Shown piece by piece: positions 49,060-62,000 of a stretch of 64,000 nt of DNA. The notes under the pieces were generated by a model, which had not been told where the DNA came from, ran no database searches, and worked only from the letters and a program-made list of their open reading frames with translations. Source of the stretch: Cardiocondyla obscurior (Eukaryota > Arthropoda > Insecta > Hymenoptera > Formicidae); the NCBI RefSeq assembly GCF_019399895.1, contig NC_091866.1, positions 1,223,501 through 1,287,500 on the forward strand, read 5' to 3'. Position 1 is the stretch's first letter. Every line of letters starts with the position of its first letter. The position numbers and the translations under genes are program-made.

Positions 49060-52000
49060 CGAGAGTCGTCCCCGCATTATGGATGCTGCGTATTCTGTAT
49101 CTCGCTCTCATCGGGATCATTGCGTTTATTACTATAGGGATTACAGATAATGCGTATCGTATGCCAATAGATTGCAATCTGCGACATATTATATACTGAT
49201 GAAAATTCCAAAAGCGTCACGTAAAGAGTATGTACATTTATCTGATAAAAAAAGAAAGCTTTCTACTCAAATTAAAATTTCATCTCGAGGAAGAACTAAT
49301 ATTTTCGCGGTAAAATTAAAATCGCATATGAAATCTCTGTCACGGGTTGAATTTCTGTGCCGTATTTATCTTTGATATGCGATATCAATATGCGATGTCG
49401 ATATCATTTTTACACGTTCTGTAGAAATAATTATATTTCCTGCTATATTGTTATATAACTAGCGCTAAAGAATAGCGGAAAAGAAAAATAAAATGGTTAA
49501 AAAATCGCGAGTGTTTCAAATTGATAGGAAGATAGCGAAGAAAGTTATAATATTAACATATAATATTTAATTTTTTAAAATTACTAAAGTTGTGGAGTGG
49601 TGAACGACTATATCGTTTAATAATGTCGGTATAAATCAACAATTGGTTGCGACATTAGTAACAAAATCTCATCTTTGATAGTCGAGGGTCATCGGCGGAT
49701 AAACGGACTTTTGATTAAATATCGTATAACTTTATATAGGTCAAGCAAGTCCAGTAGTAACTCGAGGATCCACTCGAGGAATCATATGCTGAGACTGGTA
49801 ACTTTATCCACATTAATTCGTGATGCTATCTATAATAAGATATTAAATTCTCCATCTGAAAAAAAAATATCACAATTGTAATATCTGGTGTATAAATGTA
49901 AGAAAGAAAATATGGCAAGTATGTATTATTAGGTAACGATTGAAATTAATTTCTACTCGGGTAGGAACTATAAAAGAAACGTGAGCATTATGTAACGTTC
50001 TAATAATTCTTAAAGTTTTATCTCTCTTAATTCGGCAGTCAATAAAAGAAAAATTAACGAGATATTAGAATCGATAAAAAGGAGAATATTGGTAGTCCAG
50101 ACAGGAGCATGCATTGTAATTTAAGGGCGTTGTAATTTTAGAAACTCCAATTTTATTTATTTATTATAAATTTCTTTCGCTGTATCTACACCTTATAGCA
50201 ATTCGTGCTCATGTAAGACTATAGTCTCTCAAAAAATATACTTTGCGTTTATCATTATATTAAGTTTCGCACGTTTTTCGTATCAACAATATGACTTATT
50301 TAATTTTTTTTTTACGTTTATTATCTATGTTCTACAAATTGAAATTTTTTAATTATTTAATCCTTGAAGTAAAGATTTATCGATCATTATTTAAAAAGAT
50401 TTGGTATGTCAAATAGTGTGATGTTCACACTAGAGATGTGTTACTAAAAAAAAATGATCAGCTACCAAAGCTACGATAGATAAAACCACTGTATAAGTCA
50501 TTCGTTACGTTTATAGTTGTATTAATTTTTTTGGCTCAAAACGAAGTAACTGTACAACAAAATAACACATATTTTCTGTATCGTCAAAAAGTTCCAATAT
50601 CTGTGTAGTACAATGTGCAGTAAATGTAAAACGTATTTATCAATATCGCTATGCCATATATTACTTTCTACGAAAAACATCGAAAATAACGACAGTGATG
50701 AAAATGGAGAAGGAAAGGTATGAGAGAACACGCGACACAGAGTTGTATGATAAAGAAACACCATTATGATACTTCACATATCCTTCTAACAGTGATTCTC
50801 TCTCCTGCAAATACCACACCGACATCCACATAATTCTTATCTCGTCCTCGGGCTTCAATGCGAAAACATATTTATTCCGAATTACAACAATCAGTAAATA
50901 CAACAGGCGTATTCTTAAAAGTGTAGACCCAGAGCATTTGTAAAAAAATCGCGCAAAACTCGTCTAGATCTGCACACAAGGATACCTTTCTAAATTACAT
51001 GTCTACAAGCCGCACACGCGGTTGGCACATCGCTGGCCTAGATACTCGACAAGCCTTAATCAGCGCAGCGTGCACAAAGTGTTGTTTCTTCCATCAAATC
51101 CTGCAAAAATGGTATCTGCTTGACATATAACTGTCAATTAACATTAGAGGATCGGAGTTTACACGCTATCCCAATTCCAGGGACAACTCTATCTGTTTCT
51201 GCTATGTATTTAAACAGCTAAGTTTAATTTAGGCATGGACAAGGACGTAAGCGAGACAGTAAGATCTCGTGTATCTGGACCGTGACACGACTTCGAGTTG
51301 AAAGTACAAATGTGAAAAAAAAAATAATAGCGCGCGCCACAATATCGTGTACACTGAAAGACGGATATGGCATTTGCTGTGGCAACGACAGTTAGCATAC
51401 GTGGCTTCCCTCTCGATCTCCTCCCTCGGCCGCCGAAGACAAGAAAAAAAGTAGTAGAGCGCATTCTCTCAATCTCCTAAAAACGCCATACCAGCCTTAC
51501 AGCGTACGTTCTCCTTTAAATTTGCATGATGCAAAACAGTAGCTTAAAAATAAAAAGGATTGAGAGTTTATTTTTCACTGAAATATCATGTGTGTGCGTG
51601 TGTCTGTTATATTTCTTTTTATCACTGTATCATCGTCATAATTATTAGCATTGTACAGCACTTCTCGGTAAGTGAAAAAGAAACGAAAATTATACGTTGA
51701 GAAGTTGTTAATAAGATTAATTGCATTACGTAATATTTATAACAGGCAGCAAGTCATATCTCCATTACATTAATCGCATCTAAAAGTATATATATATATA
51801 TAGATATATATATATGTATGTAAAAAAAATGGAAATGTCTTTTTTTCAGAGTTTTTCTTTCCTACCCGTCATCTAACAGGCCACACTTCGTGTAATGGAA
51901 TATATTTTACTTAACTATTCACACGTATAGTTTTCTTTTTTTTTATTATTATTTTAACGCTGTTAGGTATGTTCCCCCGAACGCTTAAATCTCTCAAATA

Positions 52001-53513
52001 GTCAATTATAATTAATAATTATATATTTTATATAATTATATAATTATAATTACAATAATTCTTTACTTATTAATTGATCATTAATCGATAAATCGATTAG
52101 CAAACATGTAACAAAAGCATATTGCACGTTAATCTTAGAGCGGGCGCGTGGATAAATAATTTCAGACTTTATATATTTTCTTCATATTATAATGATACGC
52201 GAAAGATATATTATAGTTGAAAGAATCTCATAAACGTTATTTTAGCAAAATAATATTTATAAAAGAATTGCATTTTATAAATGCGACCGCTCGAGGATTA
52301 AACTTGTACATAATCTTAAACTACATTTGATTACTGTCGTAATTCTCCAAAAAGCAATGAGATATTCCGTTCCGCAATATTACAAATATATAAAAATAAT
52401 CTGAAAGTAACATTAAAGCAAATTTATAAAAATTAATCGATTAACGTCCACGATTTCACAAGTGTAAGTTCACTAAATTGGTATATGATATAAAAGAAAT
52501 AAAAGAAAAAATACAAATTACATTTATATTTGATTTTTACAAGCGTGATTAATTAATCGATTATATACGATACCATTTGCGAAACGGATAACGAATAACA
52601 AAAATGAATGTCGATTTACACAATCTGTATCATCGTCATCTAAAAACGCATACGGTTCCTTTGTTTTCTTTAACAAATGCGAATTAGACGTTAATTACGT
52701 CATACGACGAATACAATAAGTCAAGCGGGAAATATTAAATAAATTAATGTCTTCATGTATACAATTTGCTCAAATGTATCTCAAAACTCTTCACCGAGAA
52801 AACCCTCGACGATTCACGGGTACACTATGCAAAAGTATGCACGCGAAATGAGCAAACTATATTAAATTATATAAAAGTAATTATACAGGCATCTAGTTAT
52901 ATATATCAAACATAAGCGTAATTATAATACATATAACGCTGATTTCTTTTTTTTTATGCTACAATCTTTGTAGTAGTATTGTCCTTATCGAGAAACGTGA
53001 CAAAGATATTATTATATCTTTCTTAAATATTATCAATTATACAGCATTACCCTGCACTTTTGGTAATACCAAGATTATGGTATTTATAACAATAATTTAC
53101 TTCAGTGTTATGTGTTATTACAAACTAGATAGACGCTTTAAGCACTTTTTAACGCAGCACGAAATAAATTAATTTCCCCAACTGTTTGCAATCCCTTACT
53201 CTAAGCGAGTATAAAATACTCATTGGTATTCATAATTTTAATGGCATTCGGTACTTGGCTGAGAATTCAACGAAATAATAAAATCGTATTTTCTAAATTC
53301 GTCATTTGCCTATTATGAAATTTTGATCCAGTTAATTTAGCACATATTATATTCGTTTCTCTCTTCCTTATCACACAACAATAACCGATTCATACGTTCT
53401 CTGCAATACCGTACGGTTATTTTTTAGTTCGCCGTGGGGATGCTTTATATTTATTCTCGTTCGAGCATATAATGCATTGATTTTACAAGCTATATGTATC
53501 CGTTAATAAGCTA
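49060..53513 (-). other. shot: AT-rich 3' flank, probable shot 3' UTR
   Basis: This strongly AT-rich stretch follows the shot stop codon on the same strand. Short frames on either strand have no recognisable features. Several minus-strand AATAAA hexamers occur (one at about 53450, only 60 nt past the stop), so I cannot set the 3' end. A TA/TG microsatellite lies near 51788-51823 and an AT-palindromic stretch near 52010-52060. Confidence 0.4.
51788..51823. repeat. TA microsatellite
   Basis: Two TA-dinucleotide tracts separated by GA, ending in tatgtatgta. It lies in the probable shot 3' UTR. Confidence 0.85.
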
Positions 53514-53676
53514 TTACAATCGGAACGGCGCGCGCTGTTCAATCGGCGTAGGTTTTCCCTTTCGTGCGGTCGGAGTAATTCCTGACACGGATGTGTCGGA
53601 AGCTCCAGAGGGTTTTCTCGATAATTTCGTAGACGGTGGTAGCGGTGTGCTGGATCCACTGGACGGTGTACGTACC
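53514..53676 (-). CDS. shot: shot terminal exon
   Basis: 163 coding nt after acceptor TTTGTTTTAG, ending in TAA. Encodes VRTPSSGSSTPLPPSTKLSR, KPSGASDTSV and RKGKPTPIEQRAPFRL, the characteristic C-terminus of insect shot. Confidence 0.95.
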
Positions 53677-56600
53677 CTAAAACAAACAATCGTATGTATA
53701 TGCGAATGCACATTCAGCAACCACACGCTGTTTTTCAACATCAATAAAACTCAAATACAATTCGACATTGGCACCTTTTTTTTAAGGGATAATATCAGCG
53801 AATGAATAAAGGAGACGTGAAAATTTATGAAATAATATCAACGTTTACCTAGCTTGCTTAATGGCTGTTGGTATGTTAGTTGCTGAATTTGTGCACAGGG
53901 AACTGCTCCTAGCATTATAAAACAAAACGTTAGTTGAGAAGCTTAAATATAAAATTGTTATAATATGAAAATTTGCAATAAATGCTGCATTGTCTACAAT
54001 AAATCAAACGATGAAGGAATGCTAATGTAATTAAATAAAGGAAGACGAATTTTGTCGAATATACAAAATAAAGCCATGCGATAGAATGCTTACATAATTT
54101 CAGGATCAGATTTTAATGGGAAATAGATAGAACAGAAGCTGTTAAATAATAAAGCTATTAATTGTGCAAAATTCTAAATGCTTTGAAAACGTTCAATAAA
54201 TGTGAGACGAAAGCGAAAACGGGTTACAATGAAAGCGTCAGTCCAGCCATACCCAGTGGAATCAGTAGAAATTGTAGAATGGTTGCTTTGTGTTGAGTGA
54301 GTCGACATATTGCTGGTGGTTGATTGAGGAGATTTAATATCCACCCCCACATATACGGGTATCCTAGAGCGGCTAAGGCATTACCATCGAAACGTTATTT
54401 AATTGCTCGAACGATAATATCGCAGTTAATGCACGACAGCAGAATCTTTTTTCGCGTTGTACGAGAAATAAAATAAACGCAGACAGAAATAAAGGAAAAG
54501 ATGTACAAAATAAAAAATTACAAGAATTAAGAGAAAATAATGATGGACAAATAAACGCAAATGTACCGCGTTGTAACCACGTCCCCATGCCACAAAACAC
54601 TTTGCAGCTTTCTACTTTGCATTTTGCTACATGTTTCATATCTAAATACATGGCTTCTAATATATAACAGTGCATAACGCAAAATAAAAGCTGCAAAATT
54701 AGCTACCCGTAACCAGATTTTTTTTTTTTACATGAAATTGTCGATTCGTTAATTTGCTTTACCTGATAGGTGTTCCGACACCAGTCAGGGTTGGAATGCT
54801 CGAAGCTCTATGGATTGAGCCAAACCTAAAAAATGTTGTTAACCACATCTGTTAATATGATTATTCAAATGCTATACCCGGTCGATTAGTAGTGTAAATG
54901 TTTTGCGGTTAACACGAAGTGTAGAGGCTCAATCAATTAAGATGTAACTATTATCAAGTCCGCTTTTGTTCCTTCAAATTTAAACATTTAACATTTTACG
55001 TGGTATTATATTTACGCGGTATAATTTTAATGTAAGGGAGAAAAATAATTAGGATAAAATAAAATAAAAAAAACTAATAAAAAATTAAAAAAAATAAAAA
55101 ACAAATTAAAGTAAATTATATCGAACATTTCTCGTAGTCAATATCATCGTTAATATATATATGCACACAATTATAGTTACGTATATCTATTCAAGGCACA
55201 CTAATGCAAGTTAGTTCACGATCTATCTCAGAGATATTACGAGATAAGTTGATAGGTCTTGAGCGCAGCTACAAACCTGGAGGGTACTCCACTCGCAGGG
55301 CTAATTAATCCTGTTGGAGTGCGAGGTCGAGAGCTTGAACCATTCATCGGAGCTGTAAGTTTTCTACCGGATATGCTGTTGTGTCTACTAGACGTTGGAG
55401 TATTACCGGAGCCACCCACAATGGTCCTTCGAGGAATGCGACTTGGAGTACCCGAATCGTCTGCTAGATCAGATATAATATTTAAATACTTGTACTAGAA
55501 AACATTTTTTAAATATAAAAATCATATGTACCATCCAACGACTGCGTTGATCCGTATCGACTAGGCGGTTTGCTTCCTTGTCTCGACGCGGGTCGGCTAC
55601 TCGGTCTACTAGTTGGTCGAGAAGCAGGTCTCGATGCTGGCCTGCTAGATGGACGGCTACCACCTTTAAAACATTACAGTATATAATTAAAATTTGTTGT
55701 TTTAAAAGTAAAAGCGCTTTTTTTATTTCAAATTCAGAATCTTACCAGGCGTCATGGTAGATCTGTAAGGCGTGCTGGCTTTTCTCGAAATCTTGAAGGA
55801 ACTTTCGTTGTCGCTAAGGCTGTCAGGCGTGCCGGCGCTCAAAGATGAACGCGAGGCTCGCGATTGACCCATAGGTACGCTGCGAGCACTGCGTTCCCTT
55901 ACCTAAATCGTGAAAAAGATGATCTGATAAAGTTTACATATAAATCAATACAAGAGCAAAGCTATCATACAACTAATTCGTGTCCAATATAACTATTGGA
56001 TGAGTAAGATTTCGTATTATGCGTTCTCTGCCGTCTAACGAAAAAATTATTAATAAATTTTAATATAGCTGTGTGCAAGTTATGTCGCGCATTAAGAAAC
56101 TCTTTAGATATTTCACAAAGATACTAAAGAAAGAAAAGCTGCTGTAATGCAATAGTTTCAATTACTTTGCGCTTCTATAATAAAAATAAAATTAAGCAGT
56201 GAGATTGATTGAATAGAAAATACATAGATAAACGTAGCAAATAAAAGCTTTAATTTTCTCTAGATAATTTTTTTTTTTTAATTATATCGATAAATTCGTG
56301 AAGTTATATCATCATTAAAAATTTCATAAGCAACATAAGCTTGTGCACAGCCGTGAACTAGTAAAAATATACCGGTCAGCGGTCTATTCTAATCGTTGAA
56401 GCTGTTTGAAATATCAACATTAATAAATACAAGATTACTAATACAAGTGTAAAATAAAACAATTACCAGATTGGAAAATAGATAAAGCAAAGTGTCATGC
56501 AAAACTTACCACAAGAAGTTGGGAGAGATATAGTAGCTTATGGTGATTCGAGGTATCTCCGATCAATGCCACTACGCACGCAGCAATACAAGACACGACA

Positions 56601-58986
56601 TTCGTTATGCATATCACGTTCAATTAAATTAACTACATATCTCCGATGCGGTTTTTTTTTTTTTATTATTTTACTGTACGAATAAACGCGTGTTTACTGT
56701 GGCACTTACTTTGAAAAAAAAAAACTCAATTTTAAATTAAATAGGTAAGAAAGTTCGGTGTTGTTTGACGATAACAATTAATTTCCCGAATGTGAGTAAG
56801 GTGCACGTGAAAATCGAGAAGTTGAACCTTGTTATAATTTAACCGGCAGTTTGTTGCTCGATGTTTGTGTTACATTAAAATATGAAATGAGACAGCGAGA
56901 GAGAAATTTAATCATGCTCAACATCGACCGACCGAATTTAGAAATTCTATCGAAGGGCAAGGGGGAGGGTCAGGGAATTAAGAGGCGTCCAAATAATTCT
57001 GACAGAAAATCAGACACATTTGACGATAAAAAGAAATAAGGAAAGAAAATCAATTCAATGCAGGGTAATGCGTTTGAATGTGACGAGGTGTTGCATTTCG
57101 TAATGTAACGTGCAGTGAAGTCTGTCTTGAATAATCTAAAGTCAGGTTTACAGTCAAGGCACGTAAGAGCCTCATTCTATACATTCCCCACAGAAAAATG
57201 AGCAGGCGTAAGTAAGACAGAAACAAAGTGACACAAAATACATGATAATGAACTGAAAAAAAAAAAAGACCATTTTCTAAAGCTTCTTTTTTTATCCATT
57301 CTCCGTCATATTTTATATTCTTTTTACACACGGCACACACTTATTCCGACATGCACTGACATACAACTTCGTTATGATCGGATGCATATAACACGGAGAT
57401 TATGAATAATTGCTTATGCTGTCATTAATTATAATTAATTAAAATTATTGCTCATAACTTCCAACATTTATCCATCGTTTAAAAATCTCTATAATAGAAA
57501 TGTGAATAATAGCAGGGGAGGAAAAGCAAACGCAATGACAGTCCATAAACGCATAATGCATCGTCAATCGACTTTAAGTCGCGTGTCGCGGCCGCACTCA
57601 AAATTCAAACTCAAGTGTGTACAGCATCACACGAAAAATAGAAAATTGAGAAAGATTTCGTTATTTACCCAATGATAAGAGGGGGCGTGCATGTGAAGGG
57701 GATACGAGCACGGGAGGTCCTCCTTTTGCCTCAAATTCTCAAATATCGGCATCAGCTGGCTCATAAACTCCTCCGCTATACCATAAACGAAAATTTTTAG
57801 CTTCCTCATGCAATCGTAGTGGTCCCCTTTTTTTTTTTGCGGAGGCTCACATATGCCAACGAGTGATAATATTCCTGAAACGAACAGCTACTATCTCCGC
57901 GCTAAACTGAGATATAAACCCAATGCGTTTCTTCTTCTGAACGATTCACTCGGGTCACAATAATTTTTTTCTTTCAATCTGTGTTAACTTGTCGCTGTAG
58001 GATTTCTCAGGAACACAATTCTAGGATTGGAAAGTCTGTTCTTTCCTCGCAGTTGCGGACGAGGGTGAGGAAGGACTTGCGGAGAAAATAGGCAAGAGAT
58101 TTACGAGATCGCATCTCCTGAGGTCGAACAAAGAGTTCGAGGCGAAGACACAGCCGGTCTGTCCGGCAATTATTTGATAAAATCAAATTGGTTTTTCAAT
58201 AAAATCGACCAGTGATGAGAGTAGACAAGCGTCATCTGTTTCTAGCTGCTTTCTACATATTCAAACAATGACTGAAAATTGCCATGCTCATGCGAACGTC
58301 AAACGACTAAACCGACGAATGACAAAATGTAATTGTATACTTACAGGTATCATCGATGACTGTAAAGTTGTCCAGGTAAGAGAGTACGTGTAACTTAATC
58401 TTTCTATTGTGATGCCACGATGGCACTCAACAATCTAACATAAAATTGTACAAGTATTCTACGAATTTAATTTACAAATTAACGGCAGAGACGTAAAAGA
58501 CACGGCGGGTATGAGTACCGTAAATTGTTGCATCGCGTTGGAAGGATTCCACGGTTGGACCCTGGCTTACCTTGGTGATCGGTCCAGCATTCGTGGAGGA
58601 CATTTGCGTACGCTGCAACGTCGAGGTCGGGCTCGGCTTGGACCGGAAGGCTGTCATAGTTTGGCTAACACCGTCCGCCAGGATAAATTGCTCCCGCAGC
58701 TCGATATTCGTTCTTCCCTTGGCTACAGTGTGTTGCGTGCACGCAGTTAAGGAAAAGGCGTTTCGGGGATGCCGAGGTAGTAGAGAAGGTGCCAGAGAGA
58801 GTTTATACAAGAAAACAGAGAGCAGGAATGGATGACGTCGAGATGAGATAACGAACGCGAGAATGTGTTAGTTTAACAAGAAAAAAAAAGAAATAAAAAT
58901 GAAAGCGAAAACGAGTGTAAAAATATCGGAACGGCAACATCCGGAACGATAGTCATGAGTTGTATGAAGCGAAGGGTGTAACAAAA

Positions 58987-59018
<32 letters not shown>

Positions 59019-62000
59019 TTACAGATTTACAATATCAAGGCATGCGAGTTAATGAGCAGCGGCAATAATGAACAGGAGAAGTAGTTTTGAGAAAAAGAAA
59101 AAATAAAGACAAAAATGTTTCACGGTATGCGTGCGTGTTTTTGAATGTATGCATGTATGCACAGAATGTGTGGCGTATCCAAGTGTTTATGTGTCATGGA
59201 AAAAAAGAAAAAACAGCGCATTTAGAATTATATAATAAAAAAGTTTTGTTATCGTAAAATCAAATATTCTTGAAAGTATAAACTTATTAAAATAATTCAC
59301 TCGAATCAATTTTCAAGATCACCATAAATATTACATAAATAAAATTTAGTTGATACAGCCACTATAAATATGTTGCCACTGACTCAATACTGATTTTGGG
59401 TGCTTAGGATATTCGTATAAAATGTACGATTGACGATAAAATTTATTTTATACTTACTCTTTTACAATAAATAATATATAAATAAAAACATGATAATTTA
59501 AGTTCGTCGCTATCGTACATTTTATGATATACCTACGCAATCAATGAATACAAAGAGCATCTCAGAATGTCTTTCCAATGAAAAAAAAAAAAGTTTATAC
59601 AATAACTACTTTCATTCGTTATAAATTATCCTGTATTTTTTTAATTTTTACGAAGTAAGACATTCTTAGAACTCAATATATAAGAAAAGTCTTTTAGGAT
59701 TGTACACATAACCATGCTAAAAGAAACCAATGTACTTTGATTTTATTACCTTTTAAAAATGGACTAAAAAAAAAGGTTATAATGTAATCATATATGCGAA
59801 ACTCATCTCCCACTATTACAGATTACAAAAACAATTTAAAATTTACTATACATGCATTGGTTATCTCCTAGCAAGGATATTAAAAGTTCTACAAAAGACA
59901 CATCAAAATTGCAGATCAAGTATTATAAATCAATTAATAAAATAATCACATTAAATATTATAAAAATAAAAAAGTTTTACGTAAAAAGTAATCATAAAAT
60001 AAAAGATAAACTAGCTAACATAAACCATTCACCAAAACTAAGAAAAGAATATATGTAACACGAGGAAAAGAAAGCAAAAGTACACTACGTTTTAGTAATG
60101 TCCTGCAATACTATAAACACTCTTTGAGCATTATTAAAGGCACTTTTTTTTTCAATAATTAAAATTAGCGCAGTAACGTTAATTTCTGAGCAATTTTTTT
60201 ACCTTACCCAAATTGTAATTGCCAATATTTAATCATTTCGTATAATACAACCGTATACGCATGTATATATAGACATACTTAACAAAAAGGCAACATTTCA
60301 AAAGATTCGAACAAGCTAATACGATCATGCACCAAATGCTGGGATGTCACCTTCATGGTCTATACTGCAGTAATAGCTACTAATATGCATCTCGGACATA
60401 TAAATGTCGAAATTACATACTCCAACGCAATTGGAACAAGTTCAATTTAATAGTGAAGGAAATTTCGTTCGATGTATAGACCATGAACGAATTATGTGCA
60501 CGTAAAACAGTTCTCACCGAGCGGACACCAACCCTCATGTTGTTCCGGTTTGTTAGGATCCGGTATTGGCATTAGAAAAACTTAACGAATTAATCACGTT
60601 TCGAGAGACAGAATCAATTACAAAGAGCGAGAATTCATGCATGCGTCGCGATTTAAAATTTTTTAAGTTTACAAAAACACATTCGATAAAAAAGAAAAAC
60701 GTAAAAAAATAAGAAAAAAATGAAAGAAACAGAAATGTTAGTTGTAAAGTTAGACGTACGGGAATGTAAGGAGGATTAATGGACAAGTAAGGAACAGTTA
60801 TTATGTTAATGTTAGTACAATTGTTAACAAGACGTTAAATATGCCTACTATAATATTACCTTCTACCTACTCATGAAATTGTAGTATACCAGAAAAAGTT
60901 CTCTGATAGAACTAATGATTATCTCAAGACTGACATTCCGAAACTGACGAATTTACCATTGACCATTGGAAAAAAGGCGGAAAAGAAATAAATAAATAAA
61001 AAAATACAGAGAAAGTTAGAAAAAAAAAACATCTTTTACGCTGTTCGATGATATACGATTAAATTAATTATCATGCACAGTGTAAATAGCGTAAACGTAA
61101 GGTACAATATAAAAAAAAATAACCGGAATTAATCCTTTTACCCATTAATCGACAGCCAACGAAATAAATCAATATACATGTACCGGAAAACTTGTTACTA
61201 TATAAGCAAAAAGCAATAAAAACAGCGATTGTGTACACTACTCTCAATTTTTCTTTAAATGTTAAATTAACAATGAGTTGCATTTCAATTCAAGTTAATG
61301 ACAATGTTATGACACCTCAGGAGTCGAAATCGTATACAGCACACATACATATTTTTAGTTAGTTCCATCGGAATATAGAGTATGTGAACAGTTATGAAGT
61401 AAATCGCGACATTCAGGTACGTTTCCGTTAATGATAATGAATTCTTAAATGATACTACATTCCTACGTTTAATGCAAAGTAATATTGATTAACATGAAGT
61501 AAGAACGATGGAAACAAAAACCAAACGTTAACATTGTTATAATAACCAATACTAAAGAGCGTCGTATTCGATTATTAGAAATATCGAAATTAAACGGGAA
61601 CACAAGTTTAATTGCCTCTTAGGAAAAAGGATAAAAAGAAGGAAACAGTACCATAGAAAATTTGTTTTAAGTTTCTGTAAAATTGCTTGCAGTTATAAAG
61701 CAACTTTACCTTACAAACTTGTTTTGCATTAATCCAGTATAGTTCACTCAATTGCAAGTCGTTGGATTAATTTTTTTTAATATTTTCTTTTTCTTTTACT
61801 ATTGATAATAAAAAGGTTTATAAATTGAGTATACGGTTATGCAATTTATCTCAACCTATTCTCAGATCGCCTAAATATATCACGCAGATTAAAAATTTGT
61901 AATGAGTACTTACCGCGGCATGGATCGTTCTTCAGAAGGAATTCATCTAACGCTACCCAGCCTCCGCCGACGCGTACCATGACAGTAGAGCGCAAAATTC

